Origin: Floccularia luteovirens
Lineage: Eukaryota > Basidiomycota > Agaricomycetes > Agaricales > Squamanitaceae
Assembly (NCBI GenBank): GCA_009739215.1
Contig: VSJF01000005.1
Coordinates: 992,001 to 1,056,000 of the forward strand
Length of the DNA: 64,000 nucleotides
Reading direction: 5' to 3'
In this document: positions 1-11,447 of the stretch, in pieces
Numbering within the stretch: position 1 is the stretch's first letter
How the letters are laid out: each line of letters starts with the position of its first letter
Translations under genes and position numbers: made by a program
Notes under the pieces: generated by a model
Database searches by the model: none
The model's input: the letters and a program-made list of their open reading frames with translations, nothing else
Told to the model about the DNA's origin: nothing

Positions 1-768
1 CCTATAACCTGTGCAACTCATGGTTCAAGAATCCCGAATGATGAGAACCCAAGTTTATTGATGTCGTAGTGCTCACGTACATCACAAGAGGAACAAGATT
101 ATTTGACACCGGAGGGGTGGTAACTGGGAAGGTCCGATTGCGCACATTATTATAACACAGCGTATGACCCTTGCTGAGAGTCGATCACAAGAGTTCCACG
201 TGCATTCCAGCAGGTGAATCTCCGCAGTACGTACAGTAATCGGTAATCGTAGTCGTGTCCGTTACATTTCTCTCAAACTAAGTATAGCTCTCACAAATTT
301 ACTGAGTATTGTACTAGTTACGCCACTGCGTAAGTACAGTGGCAAGCCGGTCTAGCTCTAAAACGTAACCCCGTTTTCCTTTGCATGGCTGACCACCCTC
401 TTTCTGTTCGGTATACTTTAGGTTCTTCATATCGCTCAATTACTCAGTTTTTGTTTCAGAACTTCCGCTCATACTTTTGACCAACCATCTGTAGTGTTAC
501 CATACCAATTCGTGGGAGGTTTCCTCATCCAAATGGGTATGTCAGGGGCTAGCGACGAACGGTAGGAGCATTAATCATCGGATAATTCTATTTTAGTTTT
601 CCTTTTCGCCGCCACCATTTGTGCGTATTGAACTAATGCATATATTTTCACCGGTACGTAAAATAGGCGCATGAGCCTTGTTGACATGTGGTGCCTTAGC
701 AAGCATATGCGTCAAATAGAGGAGCGAAAGAGCGATCTCCTTCTTCCTAGCCCTCAAACCCAAACAAA
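1..768. other. gene-free 5' flank
   Basis: No open frame with recognisable coding signal was seen here on either strand. The last part is probably the promoter and leader of the cupredoxin gene that starts at 769. A pyrimidine-rich stretch and a CAAA-rich leader lie directly before that ATG. Confidence 0.5.
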
Positions 769-1793
769 ATGTACTCGATTGTTGCCCTTTCGTTTTTGGC
801 TTTGGCCTCCACCGCTGCCGCTCAGAACGTAACAGTATGTATCTCTATGCTACTTGATGAAGCAAGTCGACTAAGACTTATACAGGTTATCAAAGTCGGT
901 GCTACCTCTTCTGACCCAGGAGGAATCTACCAGTTCAGCCCAGCCAACATTACTGCATCCAACGGAACTGTCGTTACTTTCCAATTCACTGGAGCGTAAG
1001 CTGATTTCTTTTTTTGTACCGTAGTTCATTGACAGTTCTGACTGAATTATTTATTTAGTCCCGGAAACCACTCTGTAACTCAGTCAACATTCGCCAACCC
1101 GTGTAACGGCAGTGCATCTGGCTTCGACTCTGGATGGGTCCAGATTCCAACCCCACCAGCAGATGGAGAAACACCCCCAGAGTTCAACATCACGATCACT
1201 GATAACACAAAACGTGAATAAACCTATATTTATGTCCCATTCAAACATTGCCGTGCTGATCATGTCTCCTATAATAGCCATCTGGTTCTTCTGCAAGCAA
1301 TTGTTACCCTCTCCTCATTGTCATGCTGGTTAGTATACTCCTTCGGATCCATACTGTCTGAGTAGTTATATAAGAATCTTGTTCTTAGGAATGGTTGGAG
1401 CTATCAACGCCCCAACGACAGGAAACACATTCACTGCTTTCCAGGACAATGCTAAGAACTCTACCGGAACCCCCTCCGTGAGTCGTAACCATCGCTCATT
1501 TAAATTACTCATACTCAAAGCCTGTTTTTCTTATTTTCTAGCAAGCGCAGGGTGGACTTGTAGGTAACGGTGCATCCGCAGCGGGTCTCCCATCCCCAAT
1601 CCCCACTGAAGACAAATCGATCACTACCGCACCATTCGGCCCAGATGCTCCTGCTGCAAGTGGTAACGCTACCAATGGAACCTCGGGTGCCGCACCTGCA
1701 CCGACAAACGGTTCTGCTAGTGGCGCATCTATCTTGTTCACCAGCCCTGTCGTCGCACTCTTCGCTGCGGTCGCTTCATACATTTTGGCATGA
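769..1793 (+). CDS. GPI-anchored cupredoxin (extracellular serine-rich type)
   Basis: This is a 240-residue secreted copper-binding-type protein in six exons (769-834, 886-995, 1059-1213, 1278-1328, 1389-1477, 1542-1793); every join keeps frame. The N-terminus is a signal peptide ending near AAAQN. A single cupredoxin fold follows. Candidate type-1 copper ligands are all present: a His in GNHSVTQ, then Cys, His and Met in SPHCHAGMVGA. A Ser/Thr/Ala/Pro-rich tail with several N-glycosylation sequons leads to a hydrophobic C-terminus without charged residues after it, as expected for a GPI anchor. In agaricomycetes this family is found in the cell wall, sometimes induced in fruiting bodies or interaction tissue; the substrate or redox partner is unknown. 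The family call is firm and the copper state is inferred. Confidence 0.88.
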
Positions 1794-2137
1794 AGATAAA
1801 ATAAAAGAATTGCGAATCGAGGACTGCGTTTTTCAATTCTTGTGTGGTCTTCGATGCATAATCAACAATAACATATTTGACATTGAATTTTCTAACTGTT
1901 AAAACGTTAATGATTTACTGACAACAAACATACCCTTTTTCACGAGAACTATTGTGACCGTGGATTATATATACTTGAGTATACGTAGATCGAAGCTTTC
2001 TTCCTGTCATGTCTTAGTACGCATTACGTTACTTCAATTATCATCATTTTTTGTTAAAAATTCTGAGACCACGTGAGCTTTCTTGTCGTAACGCAAAAAT
2101 AAAACATCGCGTTTAGCTTATACTCGTATTAACGGCC
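1794..2137. other. intergenic, terminator plus promoter
   Basis: This is AT-rich DNA between two genes on the same strand. An AATAAAA-like motif near 1798 could serve polyadenylation of the cupredoxin gene. Nothing else is recognised. Confidence 0.4.
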
Positions 2138-3316
2138 ATGATAACTCGGAGTCTCTTTGCAAATCAACATCTCAGAACCCTCCACAAGTCAACAATCTTG
2201 CGATATCAACCTAGTCTGCGATGTATCTCAACGAACCAGAACTTACACCAGACACAGAAAAACTTACCGCAAACGAAGCTGGTCGAGAAACAAAGCTGGT
2301 TGACACAAAAAATTGATTCTTCACCTGCCGCGCGGAAGATATTCTTAACTCTTATGAATGGTCTCGGATACGGTAGTCCTAAACAACTTGCTGGGAGGAG
2401 AGCCTTTGTGCTATACGAGCAGATTTGTGCGGTGAAACCAGATGAGGATAGGGCATTTTGGCAAGAAAGTCAGTTACCTGTTTTGTATTATTATATGTGT
2501 TGAGTTTTCAAACTTACAATACGAAATTACTACTCTTGCAACACAGAATGCTCTCTTCCTCCAACCTTCCAGTCGTGGTTTACCATAACGAATCTTCACT
2601 TATGGATGCTCACCGTCCGTCTACGAGCTTTACCAAAAGAACACGGAAGATACTATATCGAGGCACTCATAGACCACTTCTTCTTTGATATAGAAGACCG
2701 AATCCGAGCTGTACTCCAACCACCTGCGGAACCAAGGAAACCCTACACCTTCATGTCCGATTTCTATGTCAATCCCAATGCACCTACCCCAACCACCTCA
2801 GTTAACCCAGATGTAAAATCCAAGCCGAGAAGTCGAGCCCCCGATCGAGTAGTCACGCGTCAAATGAAGATATTCAAAGAGCAGTGGGCGGGAATGGGTC
2901 TATCTCTTGATTTAGGGCTTGTGAAGGGTGATATGGAAATGGCAGGAGCAATATGGCGAAACCTACTTGGAGCACGGGGTGCTCAGGGAATCGTATACCC
3001 CGACCCTTCCAACCCATCTTCCTCAAAATCCTTCTACAGGCGATCAGTCAATCTCGTCGGAGGAGAAGTGGTGAATGTTGCGAAAGTTGACTTGGAAAAG
3101 GAACAAACGAATGACGATGGTTCTGGGGTGCATGACTTCCTCCCTGAAGAAGCTGACAAGTACCTGGAGTATCCGGAGCTCATGTTGGATATTGTTTCGT
3201 ACATCAGACGAGAGCTGGCTAGGTTGGAGAAGGTCAGCGATCATGATATCATGACTGGTAATTGGGAAAAGGTCAAGTTTGGCCGAGTAAAAGAGACAAG
3301 GGACTCACCTTTATAG
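2138..3316 (+). CDS. CBP3: ubiquinol-cytochrome c reductase assembly chaperone, Cbp3 type
   Basis: This 366-residue protein is encoded by two exons (2138-2468 and 2547-3316) joined in phase 1. The first ~60 residues are Arg/Gln/Ser-rich with almost no acidic residues, as in a mitochondrial presequence. The ubiquinol-cytochrome c chaperone domain follows; after the splice it contains the conserved block ending in LHLWMLTVRLRALP, then HGRYYIEALIDHFFFDIEDR. In yeast, Cbp3 with Cbp6 binds newly made cytochrome b at the mitochondrial ribosome and feeds it into complex III; the animal counterpart is UQCC1. A loop around residues 280-310 (genomic ~3000-3130) is longer than the core domain needs. The gene lies 211 bp upstream of the dihydroxyacetone kinase start. 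No break was seen. Confidence 0.9.
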
Positions 3317-3527
3317 AAATCTGCATTTTGTAAATTATTATTTCCACATCACTATCCCTACTCATATACTATTATCGTAAGAATCCAAAACATATGTCAT
3401 ATACATCAACAAGATTTGATCAGGTGAAGAGGTCATCTGCTCATATTACTAACTTCTATACTCCCAGGGATGGTACTGCAGTATACAAGTGACATGTACG
3501 TCAACTTATCTCAACTCTCTTTCCCCC

Positions 3528-5675
3528 ATGTCAACGAAACATCTTTTTAACTCTTCAGACGGGTTAGTATTAAAGTCTCTGAGGGGAGCCGTCATTTTAA
3601 ACCCATCACTGAGACTGTAAGTTATTATTATCATTACTTTGTTATATATATGATCCATATGCATATAACAGTCACACGCCATCAAAAGCTGTCTTTGTCG
3701 CCGAACCCTCACCAAATGCCAGAGTCGCCGTCATATCTGGCGGTGGAGCCGGACACGAACCAGCACATGCATCATATACTGGTCGAGGAATGCTATCCGC
3801 CTCTGTTTCCGGAGACATATTCGCCAGTCCAAGCGCTGAACAAATACTAAACACTATAAAATTAGCAGCTTTCCCTGGAGGAGATTTCAATTCCCCATCG
3901 TCCAAATCAAAATTCAAAGACGTTCTCGTTATTATCAACAACTACACTGGAGACCGACTCAATTTCGGTCTTGCGGTTGAGAAAGCGCGGGTGGCGTTGC
4001 CTGGGATTGAGATTGAAAGTGTTGTCGTGGCGGATGATGTTTCCCTCCTACAAGATTCTGATAAAAGTCTGGTCGGACCCAGAGGACTTGGTGGGAACAT
4101 CCTCGTATGCAAGATCTTGGGTGCCCTAGCTGAGAGGGGTTGTGGTATACGTGAGATGAAGGCTTTCGGTGATGCAGTAGTTTCTAATCTTGCCAGTATT
4201 GGAGTCGGGTTGGATCACTGTCACGTACCTGGGAGATCCATCGCCAATAACAAACTTGGTAATATGGAATGTGAAATAGGACTTGGCCTCCATAATGAGC
4301 CCGGAGTTACGAAAACGCAATTAAAAAGTCCCCAAGACCTGATTTCTCAAATGCTGTCGATGATCATGAATTCAAACGCTTCTGAGGAATTTATTCGGAA
4401 CAACGAGACCTTGGGACGCGATGAAGTTGTTTTGTTCATAAATAACCTTGGAGGGATGTCACAGCTAGAAATGGGGTGTGTGGTGGATGAAACAGTCAGT
4501 CAACTTGGTAAAGTCGTCCCTTTACAATATAGTCTCATTTTTTAAAAGATCTTACACTAGCCCAATTAAAGATATACCCTCGGCGCATATATTCATCAGC
4601 ATATATGACCTCCTTGAATGCTCCCGGATTTTCAATATCGATGCTGAATGTCTCCAGAATCCAACAAACGAACAGCCGAGGCAACAATATCAATATATAT
4701 GATCTTTTGGATGATCCCACAGAAGCTTTATCCTGGATAGGAGCGCGAACACAATGGTCGACAAATGTCAAAGCTGCTGATTCTTCATCTTCATCTTCAG
4801 TTGATGAGCTTTTGGAAAACATCAATAAAATATCCGGTTTGAAACACGATTCTGGACACATCGTGTCGGATGTGGTGGGATGGAATAATAACCTACTCGA
4901 GGGGGTGCCCACCTATCAGATCGAACACGCTATTAGAGGGGCTTGTGGGTCAATATTGAGGGTAGAGGAAGACCTGACTCGGTTTGATACTATCGTTGGG
5001 GATGGAGATTGTGGTTATACCTTCTCCTCAGGGGCAAGAGGTATATTTGTTATGTTTCTTTTCTGCATATATCTAAAAACAAACATCCTAGCTATACTCT
5101 CCCAACTGAATAACGGAAATTTGCAAGTTTTGAAATTGGGACCATCAGAATTGGTTAGACATATCGCGCATATTCTTGAAAACAGTATGGGAGGTACTAT
5201 CGGGGCTTGTAAGTACTCCTTTTTTTATCAACTTCCTCACCAATAATTAAATTACAACAAGTATTCTGTATATTCCTCAACGCCATGTCCACATCCCTTC
5301 ACAAACCCCCACCAACCTCCAACTCCAACAAATGGAGCATCGCTTTGAACGCTGGAATGGAAGCACTATCCAGACACACCCCTGCAAAACCAGGTGACCG
5401 GACAATAGTCGATGCTCTCCATCCATTCTGTCAATCACTATCACATGGTGAGGGACCTCCACCGAGCTGTGAAAAGAGCTAGGGAGGGTGCTGAAAGTAC
5501 TAAGGGGATGAAAGCGAAATTAGGTCGAGCAGTTTATGTTGGACAAAAAGAGTCTACTGGTGGTGGTAGTGGTTCGGTGGAACATCTCCCACCAGACCCT
5601 GGTGCTTGGGGAGTTTATGTACTCGTTCAGGGATATTCAGATGCATTGGATAATTTGCCAATCCCGAAATCATGA
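3528..5675 (+). CDS. DAK1: dihydroxyacetone kinase (DhaK-DhaL fusion), frameshifted
   Basis: This is an ATP-dependent dihydroxyacetone/glyceraldehyde kinase of eukaryotic two-domain type. Exons are 3528-3616, 3672-4507, 4561-5040, 5092-5208 and 5262-5675. The DhaK domain shows ISGGGAGHEPAHA, NYTGDRLNFG and the substrate-binding His in VGLDHCHVPG. The DhaL domain shows FDTIVGDGDCGYTF, GALYCIFLNAM and the late block GAESTKGMKAKLGRAVYVG. Splicing is consistent until about 5446-5454 (a GGG run), where the frame must move by one extra base to reach the last conserved block. As read, the protein would end near 5482 and lose about 65 residues. The same 3' end is copied as a fragment at 7966-8200, which lacks the frameshift site, so the copy cannot tell which state is ancestral. 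This is either a recent null allele or an assembly indel. Confidence 0.87.
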
Positions 5676-5767
5676 TTTACATGATGGGATTTTGTTCACA
5701 TTAACATCAACAATTGTACCGATGTATTCACAATCGGAAGGCAAAGGTTCCATCTCTACTGATATTT

Positions 5768-6340
5768 CCATGTTCTACTCACTTCGAGAGTGAAGTGGTT
5801 GGGCAGCTTACTGGTCATAATGGTTATGCTGCGCAAACCATTTGATTTAGAAGAGGATTGAAAAAAGCATGAAACGTATTGACAATACTTAGACTTCAGG
5901 TATACCCTCAATCTCACACGGTGAAGCTGCAAGAACTGAATGGAAGGGTAGAATAGGAACGAAATCAGTACTCATTTCTTTGGTTTAGCCCATTGAACAG
6001 GGGAGCACCTGTTACTAAAGATGGGATCATAACGCCACGCTGATTAGTATCAGCAGCTGCATGAGGCCTAACAATGTAGCTTTACAGAGTACCCTGTTGA
6101 GTTTGAGCAGGACTAACACCATAGGTAGGAGTTCGGATGTGGATAACATGGAGGATATTTTTTGAAGCGTTCGGGAAACCGTTTACCATAATCTTAAGCA
6201 ACTCTGCGAATATGTTGAGAAAATGAGAGGAAAAGTAAACCGATGGGATCGTTGTTAATTGGGCCTGCAGGGGTTGATGAAATATGCATGATTTGAATCA
6301 ACCCAATGCGGGGGAACAGAGAACCAGCTGAAACAGACAT
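5768..6340 (-). pseudogene. decayed 5' half of a NAPE-PLD-like gene
   Basis: This stretch aligns by eye along its whole length with 9096-9825, the 5' half of the intact gene. Shared landmarks include the exon encoding the HNHYD metal-binding motif (around 5815), the DDLL-rich intron flanks and the GGTAGGAGTT block. Many substitutions and small deletions break the frame. The 3' half (the equivalent of about 8205-9095) is absent, so DAK-derived 3' sequence joins the remnant directly near 5765. The equivalent start codon would be at 6338-6340. It is the dead copy in the first unit of the tandem duplication. Confidence 0.82.
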
Positions 6341-6421
6341 ATGGAGAGAAAGGGAGAAGAACGGAATAAAATTATAATATATACAACATACACAAAATTC
6401 AATGTTTCATGACATTTTACA
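6341..6421. promoter_or_regulatory. compact divergent promoter, first copy
   Basis: Only 81 bp separate the former start of the minus-strand pseudogene and the ATG of the first glycosidase. An AATTATAATATATAC stretch near 6367-6381 is a TATA-like candidate. The plus-strand gene is still intact, so this side may remain active. Confidence 0.5.
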
Positions 6422-7945
6422 ATGTTTTTCTCTTTTTACTTCTTCTGTTCCCTCTCTTTTGTTTGCGCACAGAACCTTACATACTCTCAACGTGCTCTGG
6501 TCAGTGGAAGACTTGATGAAGCTGCGAAGCAAAGGTGTGTTTTGGAAATGAAAAGTTTGAATCTTACATAATTCAATGCATCCAAATTTAGTTGGGAGCT
6601 TGGCACCAGGTCCCAAGCAATCCTCGAGCTCAACGCCACTCAATACTCTGTCTTTTCACCTTCTCGTCTCCCTCCACCATCTTCTGTCCCATCCTCTTTA
6701 GTTGACCCGTTGCAACCCTTCTTTTCCATTGCACGCTCCGTAGTCTCCAACAGAAGTGCCTCTAATGCAAACATAACTGGTCCACAGCCTCTCATCAAGG
6801 ATGGCAGCGCTGCTAATCCTGCTTCTATTGGTATATCAGTCCTCCTCGCAAACTGGACGGGTCTGTCTCAGGCTGACAATCTTGACTATGCTGGGGCTGC
6901 AAGAGATCAGCTCGATTATCTCTTGAATTCCGTCCCTAGATCTTCAGACGGCGCCATATCTCACAGAGTAGCATCTCCCCAGCTCTGGTCTGATTTCGTC
7001 TACATGGTTCCCCCATTCCTAGCTTACTATGGCGTAATGACCCGAAATATGACTTTATTAATGGAATCATATAACCAAATAAAAATATACCGCTCTAATC
7101 TTCGAGACAAACGAACAGGACTATGGAGACATGTGATCAATGTAGCAAACGCAAACGGGAGCGCAGCCACACAAGCTCCCGGTGAGCCACAGGAAGACTT
7201 GGGGTTCTGGTCGACAGGCAATGCTTGGGCTGCTGCTGGTATGATGCGTACTTTGAGTACGATTATGAATTCAGAATATGCAGACTCGATGAAGTCACAA
7301 CAAAAAGACCTTTTGGCTTGGATTAGAGAGATCCATGATGGAATGTACAATATTCTCGACACCAAATCACGTGCTACCGGGATTATGTTATTCACTAATT
7401 ACCCAGATAAACCGGCAAACGATACTGGAAATTTTTATGATGCTGCCAGTACTGCGATGTTGGCTGCTTCTGTCTTTAGATTAGCTATGGCAAGGCAGGT
7501 TTATACTCATATACCTCTTGCGGAGATGTGTCGGCAGAACTTGTTGACTTTTGGTAAGCAAGTTTTGGGTGATGTTTCAACCACCACATCTTCTTTGGCT
7601 GCACCCAACTCGACTTCCTCAGCTTCGAATAATGTCTCTTCAACCAAAGCGTCATCCATGTCCACATCCACCTCAACGACGGCCATACCATCCCAATCAA
7701 GAACCTCAACCCACCTATCTAAAGACGGGTGGCTGACTCCAGTCGTAAATCCTCACTCTTACGGTGAACTAGGCGAGAGGAGCGCTGAAGCACAGGCGTT
7801 TGCTTTGGATTTATATTCCGCATGGAGAGTTTGGAGTGAGGACGGAGGGAAAGGAGTTAGTGGGGCGCGGGGGTTACTTTCTAGAGTCGGATATGTTTTT
7901 GTGCCAGTTGTTGTGATGGTACTGGTGGTACTGATTGGGGTTTGA
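6422..7945 (+). CDS. six-hairpin glycosidase, GPI-anchored, copy 1
   Basis: This 488-residue secreted protein has exons 6422-6534 and 6592-7945. A phase-2 join creates the Ser-Trp of SWELGTRSQAILEL. A signal peptide (MFFSFYFFCSLSFVCAQ) starts it. The core matches the (alpha/alpha)6 six-hairpin fold of GH88/GH105-like enzymes, with the family-typical GFWSTGNAWAAAGM and ANWTGLSQADNLDYA. A Ser/Thr-rich linker (about residues 350-400) and a hydrophobic tail suggest a GPI anchor at the cell wall. GH105/GH88 enzymes act on unsaturated uronides, but the substrate of this fungal group is not established, so activity is inferred from fold only. The copy at 9913-11447 is nearly identical in the core. 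Confidence 0.82.
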
Positions 7946-7965
7946 ATTTTCTGTATATTCTTCAA

Positions 7966-8205
7966 TGCAAATGTTCGCATCCCTTACCTCCAACTCGAAC
8001 GCTGGAATGGAAGTACTATCCAGAGACACCCCTACAAAACCGGGTGACAGAACAATAGTCGACGCTCCACATCCATTCTTTCAGGTGTTTATGTACTTGT
8101 TCAGATAACTCGCCAATCACGAAATAAAGATTTTTATGATGAGTGGTTAATATTAATATCTGTACCTCTATATATTCACAATCGAAAAAAAAAAGTACCA
8201 TCTCT
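7966..8205 (+). pseudogene. duplicated 3' fragment of the dihydroxyacetone kinase gene
   Basis: This sequence is a copy of DAK 5270-5760. It keeps the block coding NAGMEALSRHTPAKPGDRT in outline, has an internal deletion matching about 5434-5613, then continues through the DAK stop region into its 3' flank (CACAATCG at about 8184). It is not an independent gene. It marks the left edge of the second duplication unit. Confidence 0.8.
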
Positions 8206-8240
8206 AAAATCTTTGAACCAAAATAGACATCGCACAATTA

Positions 8241-9825
8241 TTAAAAGAATACGGTTTCACCAATATCGCAAACATTAAAATCTTCATCCTGGATACCAAG
8301 TTTTTTACATTCTTCTTTCAACTTTTTCGGGGGTTCAAGAATATCTTCAGATGTCAACACCCATGTTCTGTAGATGCAACATTAAAATTAAAAAAAAGAT
8401 TGATGAAACACAAAAAATCACTCACGCCCAATGCATTCCCAGAGCTTTCTTTGCTTTAACATCTTGGAACAGCCTCACGCTATCTTGAGGGGCGCAATGT
8501 ATAGGTGACATAAACTCTCTCGGCAGGTACGCACTATAAATGAAATGAAATGACATAATTGAACTCAATCTAGAAGGAAAACAATTACCCAATCGGTATC
8601 ATAGCAAAATCAAATCCACCAAAAACCTGTCCAATAGTTTTAAAAGCCGGACAAGTAGGTACAGAGTCTTCGTCTTGGCCATCTAGAACAGCACGATAAC
8701 CCGTATCACCCGCAAAGTATATTTTTGTTGGTGGTCTCGCGGTTTGGATAGGATCTTGAAGAACCTCTTCGACAACCCAACTCGCCCACAATGTTTTGAA
8801 GTGGTCTAGGACCCCACGACCCGTGAAATGTTGTGCTGGTGTACAGGTGATATCAATCGTTGATGTTCGTTCTGCATTTTGATGCCCATCACGCGTCTCG
8901 GCATCCGTATAAGGCTGAAATTGGACTTGCACTCGCTTGGAATCCCACCAGTCCATGACATGAGTGTGGGTGGTTGGGATACCCAGGGAGTGGAGATAGG
9001 GAGCGTTTCCTAGAGGAACGAATATGTGAGGCATGCGTGCTGATTTAGGTTTGTGTTGGTGGGAGAGGCCAAAGAGGGTGCTGAGCGTATGTGTGTCCAT
9101 GCTTTACTCATTTCAATTTCTATTAGAGGGTGAAGAGGTGGTTGGGCGGCTTACTGGTCATAATGGTTGTGCTGCGCAATCCAATAATTAGAAGAGGGTT
9201 GGAAATGCAATGATGAAAACGTACAGAAATGACAATGACATCGACTTCTGGTATATCCTCAATCTTACACGGTGCAGCTGCCAGAACTGAATGAAAGGAT
9301 AGAATAGGAGCGAAATCAATACTCACGCGTATACCTCTTTGGTCCAGCCCATTGGACAGCGAAGCACCTGTCGCTAAAGATGGGATCAAACAGAATCCTC
9401 ACACCACGGTGATTAGTATCCGTAGCTTCACGAGAAGGCAACTCGACAAGGAAACAAGCATGACCCAACCAGGTAGCTTTAATCTGCTCAGAGGGCTTGT
9501 ATAGAGTATTCTGTTGAGTTTGAGTGGGATTAACACCCCAGGTAGGAGTTCTGACGCGAATTAAATCGAGGATATTTTCTGGAGCCCTCGGGAAACCACT
9601 TATGGCGGCTCTAAGCAACTTTGAGAAAGATGGTGAGAGACAATGAGAGAAAAAGACAAGAGAGAGTAAAAATACCTTGAGTCTGTCAGAAAAATGATGG
9701 GAACGCCAGCTGGGCCAGGGATTGATGAAGTGAGAGTGATTTGAATCAGCCCAATGGGCAGGAATAGAAGGAGGAGAGGGGGTGTGTGGTGTACGGGGGG
9801 AGAGAGAAGCGACTGACAGAGACAT
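8241..9825 (-). CDS. NAPE-hydrolysing phospholipase D-like metallo-hydrolase
   Basis: This 438-residue enzyme has exons (in reading order) 9327-9825, 9225-9277, 9155-9171, 8589-9101, 8426-8533 and 8241-8367; all phases agree. The metallo-beta-lactamase fold shows WLGHACFLVELP, the zinc motif HNHYDHMD formed across the 17-nt exon and the next, PLGNAPYL, a CTPAQHFTGRG block with the downstream His, FAGDTGYR with the bridging Asp, and SPIHCAPQDS. The family hydrolyses N-acyl phosphatidylethanolamine to N-acylethanolamine and phosphatidate; the yeast relative Fmp30 is mitochondrial and affects cardiolipin. The first exon contains an internal GT-AG-like segment (about 9609-9675), but the frame is open through it. 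A truncated relative lies at 5768-6340. Confidence 0.9.
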
Positions 9826-9912
9826 GAGAGAAAGGGAGAAAGTACGGAATCAAATTAGCTAAGCGCATATATAATGTGTGTTCCAGATCAAATGTATCAT
9901 CGTGACGTTGCA
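9826..9912. promoter_or_regulatory. compact divergent promoter, second copy
   Basis: Only 87 bp separate the ATG of the NAPE-PLD-like gene (minus) from the ATG of the second glycosidase (plus). A CATATATAATG motif at about 9866-9876 is a TATA-like candidate for the plus-strand gene. Such a short gap implies overlapping leaders or a shared bidirectional promoter. Confidence 0.6.
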
Positions 9913-11447
9913 ATGTTTCTCTCTTTTTTCTTCTTCTCTTTCCTCTCCCTTGTTTGCGCACAGAACCTCACAGACATTCAACTCGCTCTCGTCAGTGCAA
10001 GACTTGATGAAGCCGCGAAGCAAAGGTCTGTTTCTCATATAAACTCTAAACCTTATTTCAATTCATCCAACCCTTACTTAGCTGGGAGCTTGGCACAAGG
10101 TCTCAAGCAATCCTCGAGCTCAACGCCACTCAATACTCTGTCTTTTCACCTTCTCGTCTCCCTCCACCATCTTCCGTCCCATCCTCATTAGCTGACCCGT
10201 TGCAACCCTTCTTTTCCATCGCACGTTCCGTAGTCTCCAACAGAGGTGCCTCCAATGCAAACATAACCGGTCCACAGCCTCTCATCAAGGATGGCAGCGC
10301 CGCCGATCCTGCTTCTATTGGTATATCAGTCCTCCTCGCAAACTGGACGGGTCTGTCTCAGGCTGACAATCTTGACTATGGTGGAGCTGCCAAAGACCAG
10401 CTCGATTATCTCTTGAATTCCGTCCCTAGATCCTCAGACGGCGCCATATCTCACAGAGTAGCCTCTCCCCAGCTCTGGTCTGATTTCATCTACATGGTTC
10501 CCCCATTCCTAGCCTATTATGGCGTAATGACGCGCAATATGACCCTATTAATGGAATCATATAACCAAATCAAAATATACCGCTCCAATCTTCGAGACAG
10601 CTCATCAGGGCTCTGGAAACATGTGATCAATGTAGCAAATGCAAATGGGAGCGCAGCAGCACAAGCTCCCGGTGAACCACAGGAAGACTTGGGGTTCTGG
10701 TCTACAGGCAATGCTTGGGCTGCTGCTGGTATGCTGCGCACTTTGAACACGATTGCGAATTCGGAGTATGCGAATTCGATGAAGTCACAACAAAAAGACC
10801 TTTTGGCTTGGATTAGAGAGGTCCACGATGGAATGTACAATATTCTCAACACCAACTCTCCCTCTACCGGGATCATGTTATTTGCTAATTACCCAGATAA
10901 ACCGGCAACCGATACCGGAAATTTTTATGATGCTGCCAGTACTGCGATGTTGGCTGCTTCCGTCTTTAGACTAGCCGTTGCGAGGCAGGTTTATACTCAT
11001 ATACCTCTTGCGGAGAAGTGTCGGCAGGCTTTGTTTACTTTTGGTGATCAAGTTTTAGCTGATGCTTTGACCACATCTTCGGCTGCACCTACGTCGACCT
11101 CCTCAGTTTCACAAAACGTCTCTTCGACCTCTTTGGTTTCTTCAACAAAAGCGTCATCTATATTTACGTCTACATTAACGACACCCATACCAACCCAATC
11201 GAGCACTTCTACCCATTTATCTGAAGACGGGTGGCTGACTCCAGTCGTAAACCCTCACGCTTATGGTGTGATAGGCGAGAAGAGCGCTGAAGCACAAGCG
11301 TTTGTTTTGGATTTACATTCTGCATGGAGAGATTGGAATGCAGATGGAGCGAAAGGAGCTAATGGGGCACGAAGGCTACTTTCTGGAACCGGGAATGTCT
11401 TTGTGCCACTTGTGGTAGTACTTGCGGTGGCGCTCATTGGGATTTGA
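9913..11447 (+). CDS. six-hairpin glycosidase, GPI-anchored, copy 2
   Basis: This 492-residue secreted protein has exons 9913-10025 and 10082-11447, with the same intron position and phase as copy 1. An upstream in-frame ATG exists at 9892, but starting at 9913 gives a clean signal peptide (MFLSFFFFSFLSLVCAQ) and matches copy 1. The six-hairpin core, including GFWSTGNAWAAAGML, is almost unchanged. Differences from copy 1 concentrate in the Ser/Thr linker, which gained a few residues, and in the hydrophobic C-terminus. Both copies keep open frames, so both are probably expressed. It sits head-to-head with the NAPE-PLD-like gene. Confidence 0.82.

Noticed and set aside
5449..5467. A 19-nt GT-AG segment in DAK, and a 19-nt GT-AG segment in the SET gene, whose removal would also restore frame
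   Set aside because: Excision would delete residues conserved in the families (for example the DLHRAV region of DhaL), and 19 nt is too short for a normal spliceosomal intron. A one-base indel is simpler.
7027..7395. A minus-strand open frame of about 120 codons present in both glycosidase copies (also 10517-10876)
   Set aside because: It lies antisense to the constrained glycosidase core, so its openness in both copies is explained by conservation of the sense strand. No motif is seen.
9609..9675. Intron inside the first exon of the NAPE-PLD-like gene
   Set aside because: GT and AG are present, but removal puts the downstream conserved block out of frame, while the unspliced frame is open.
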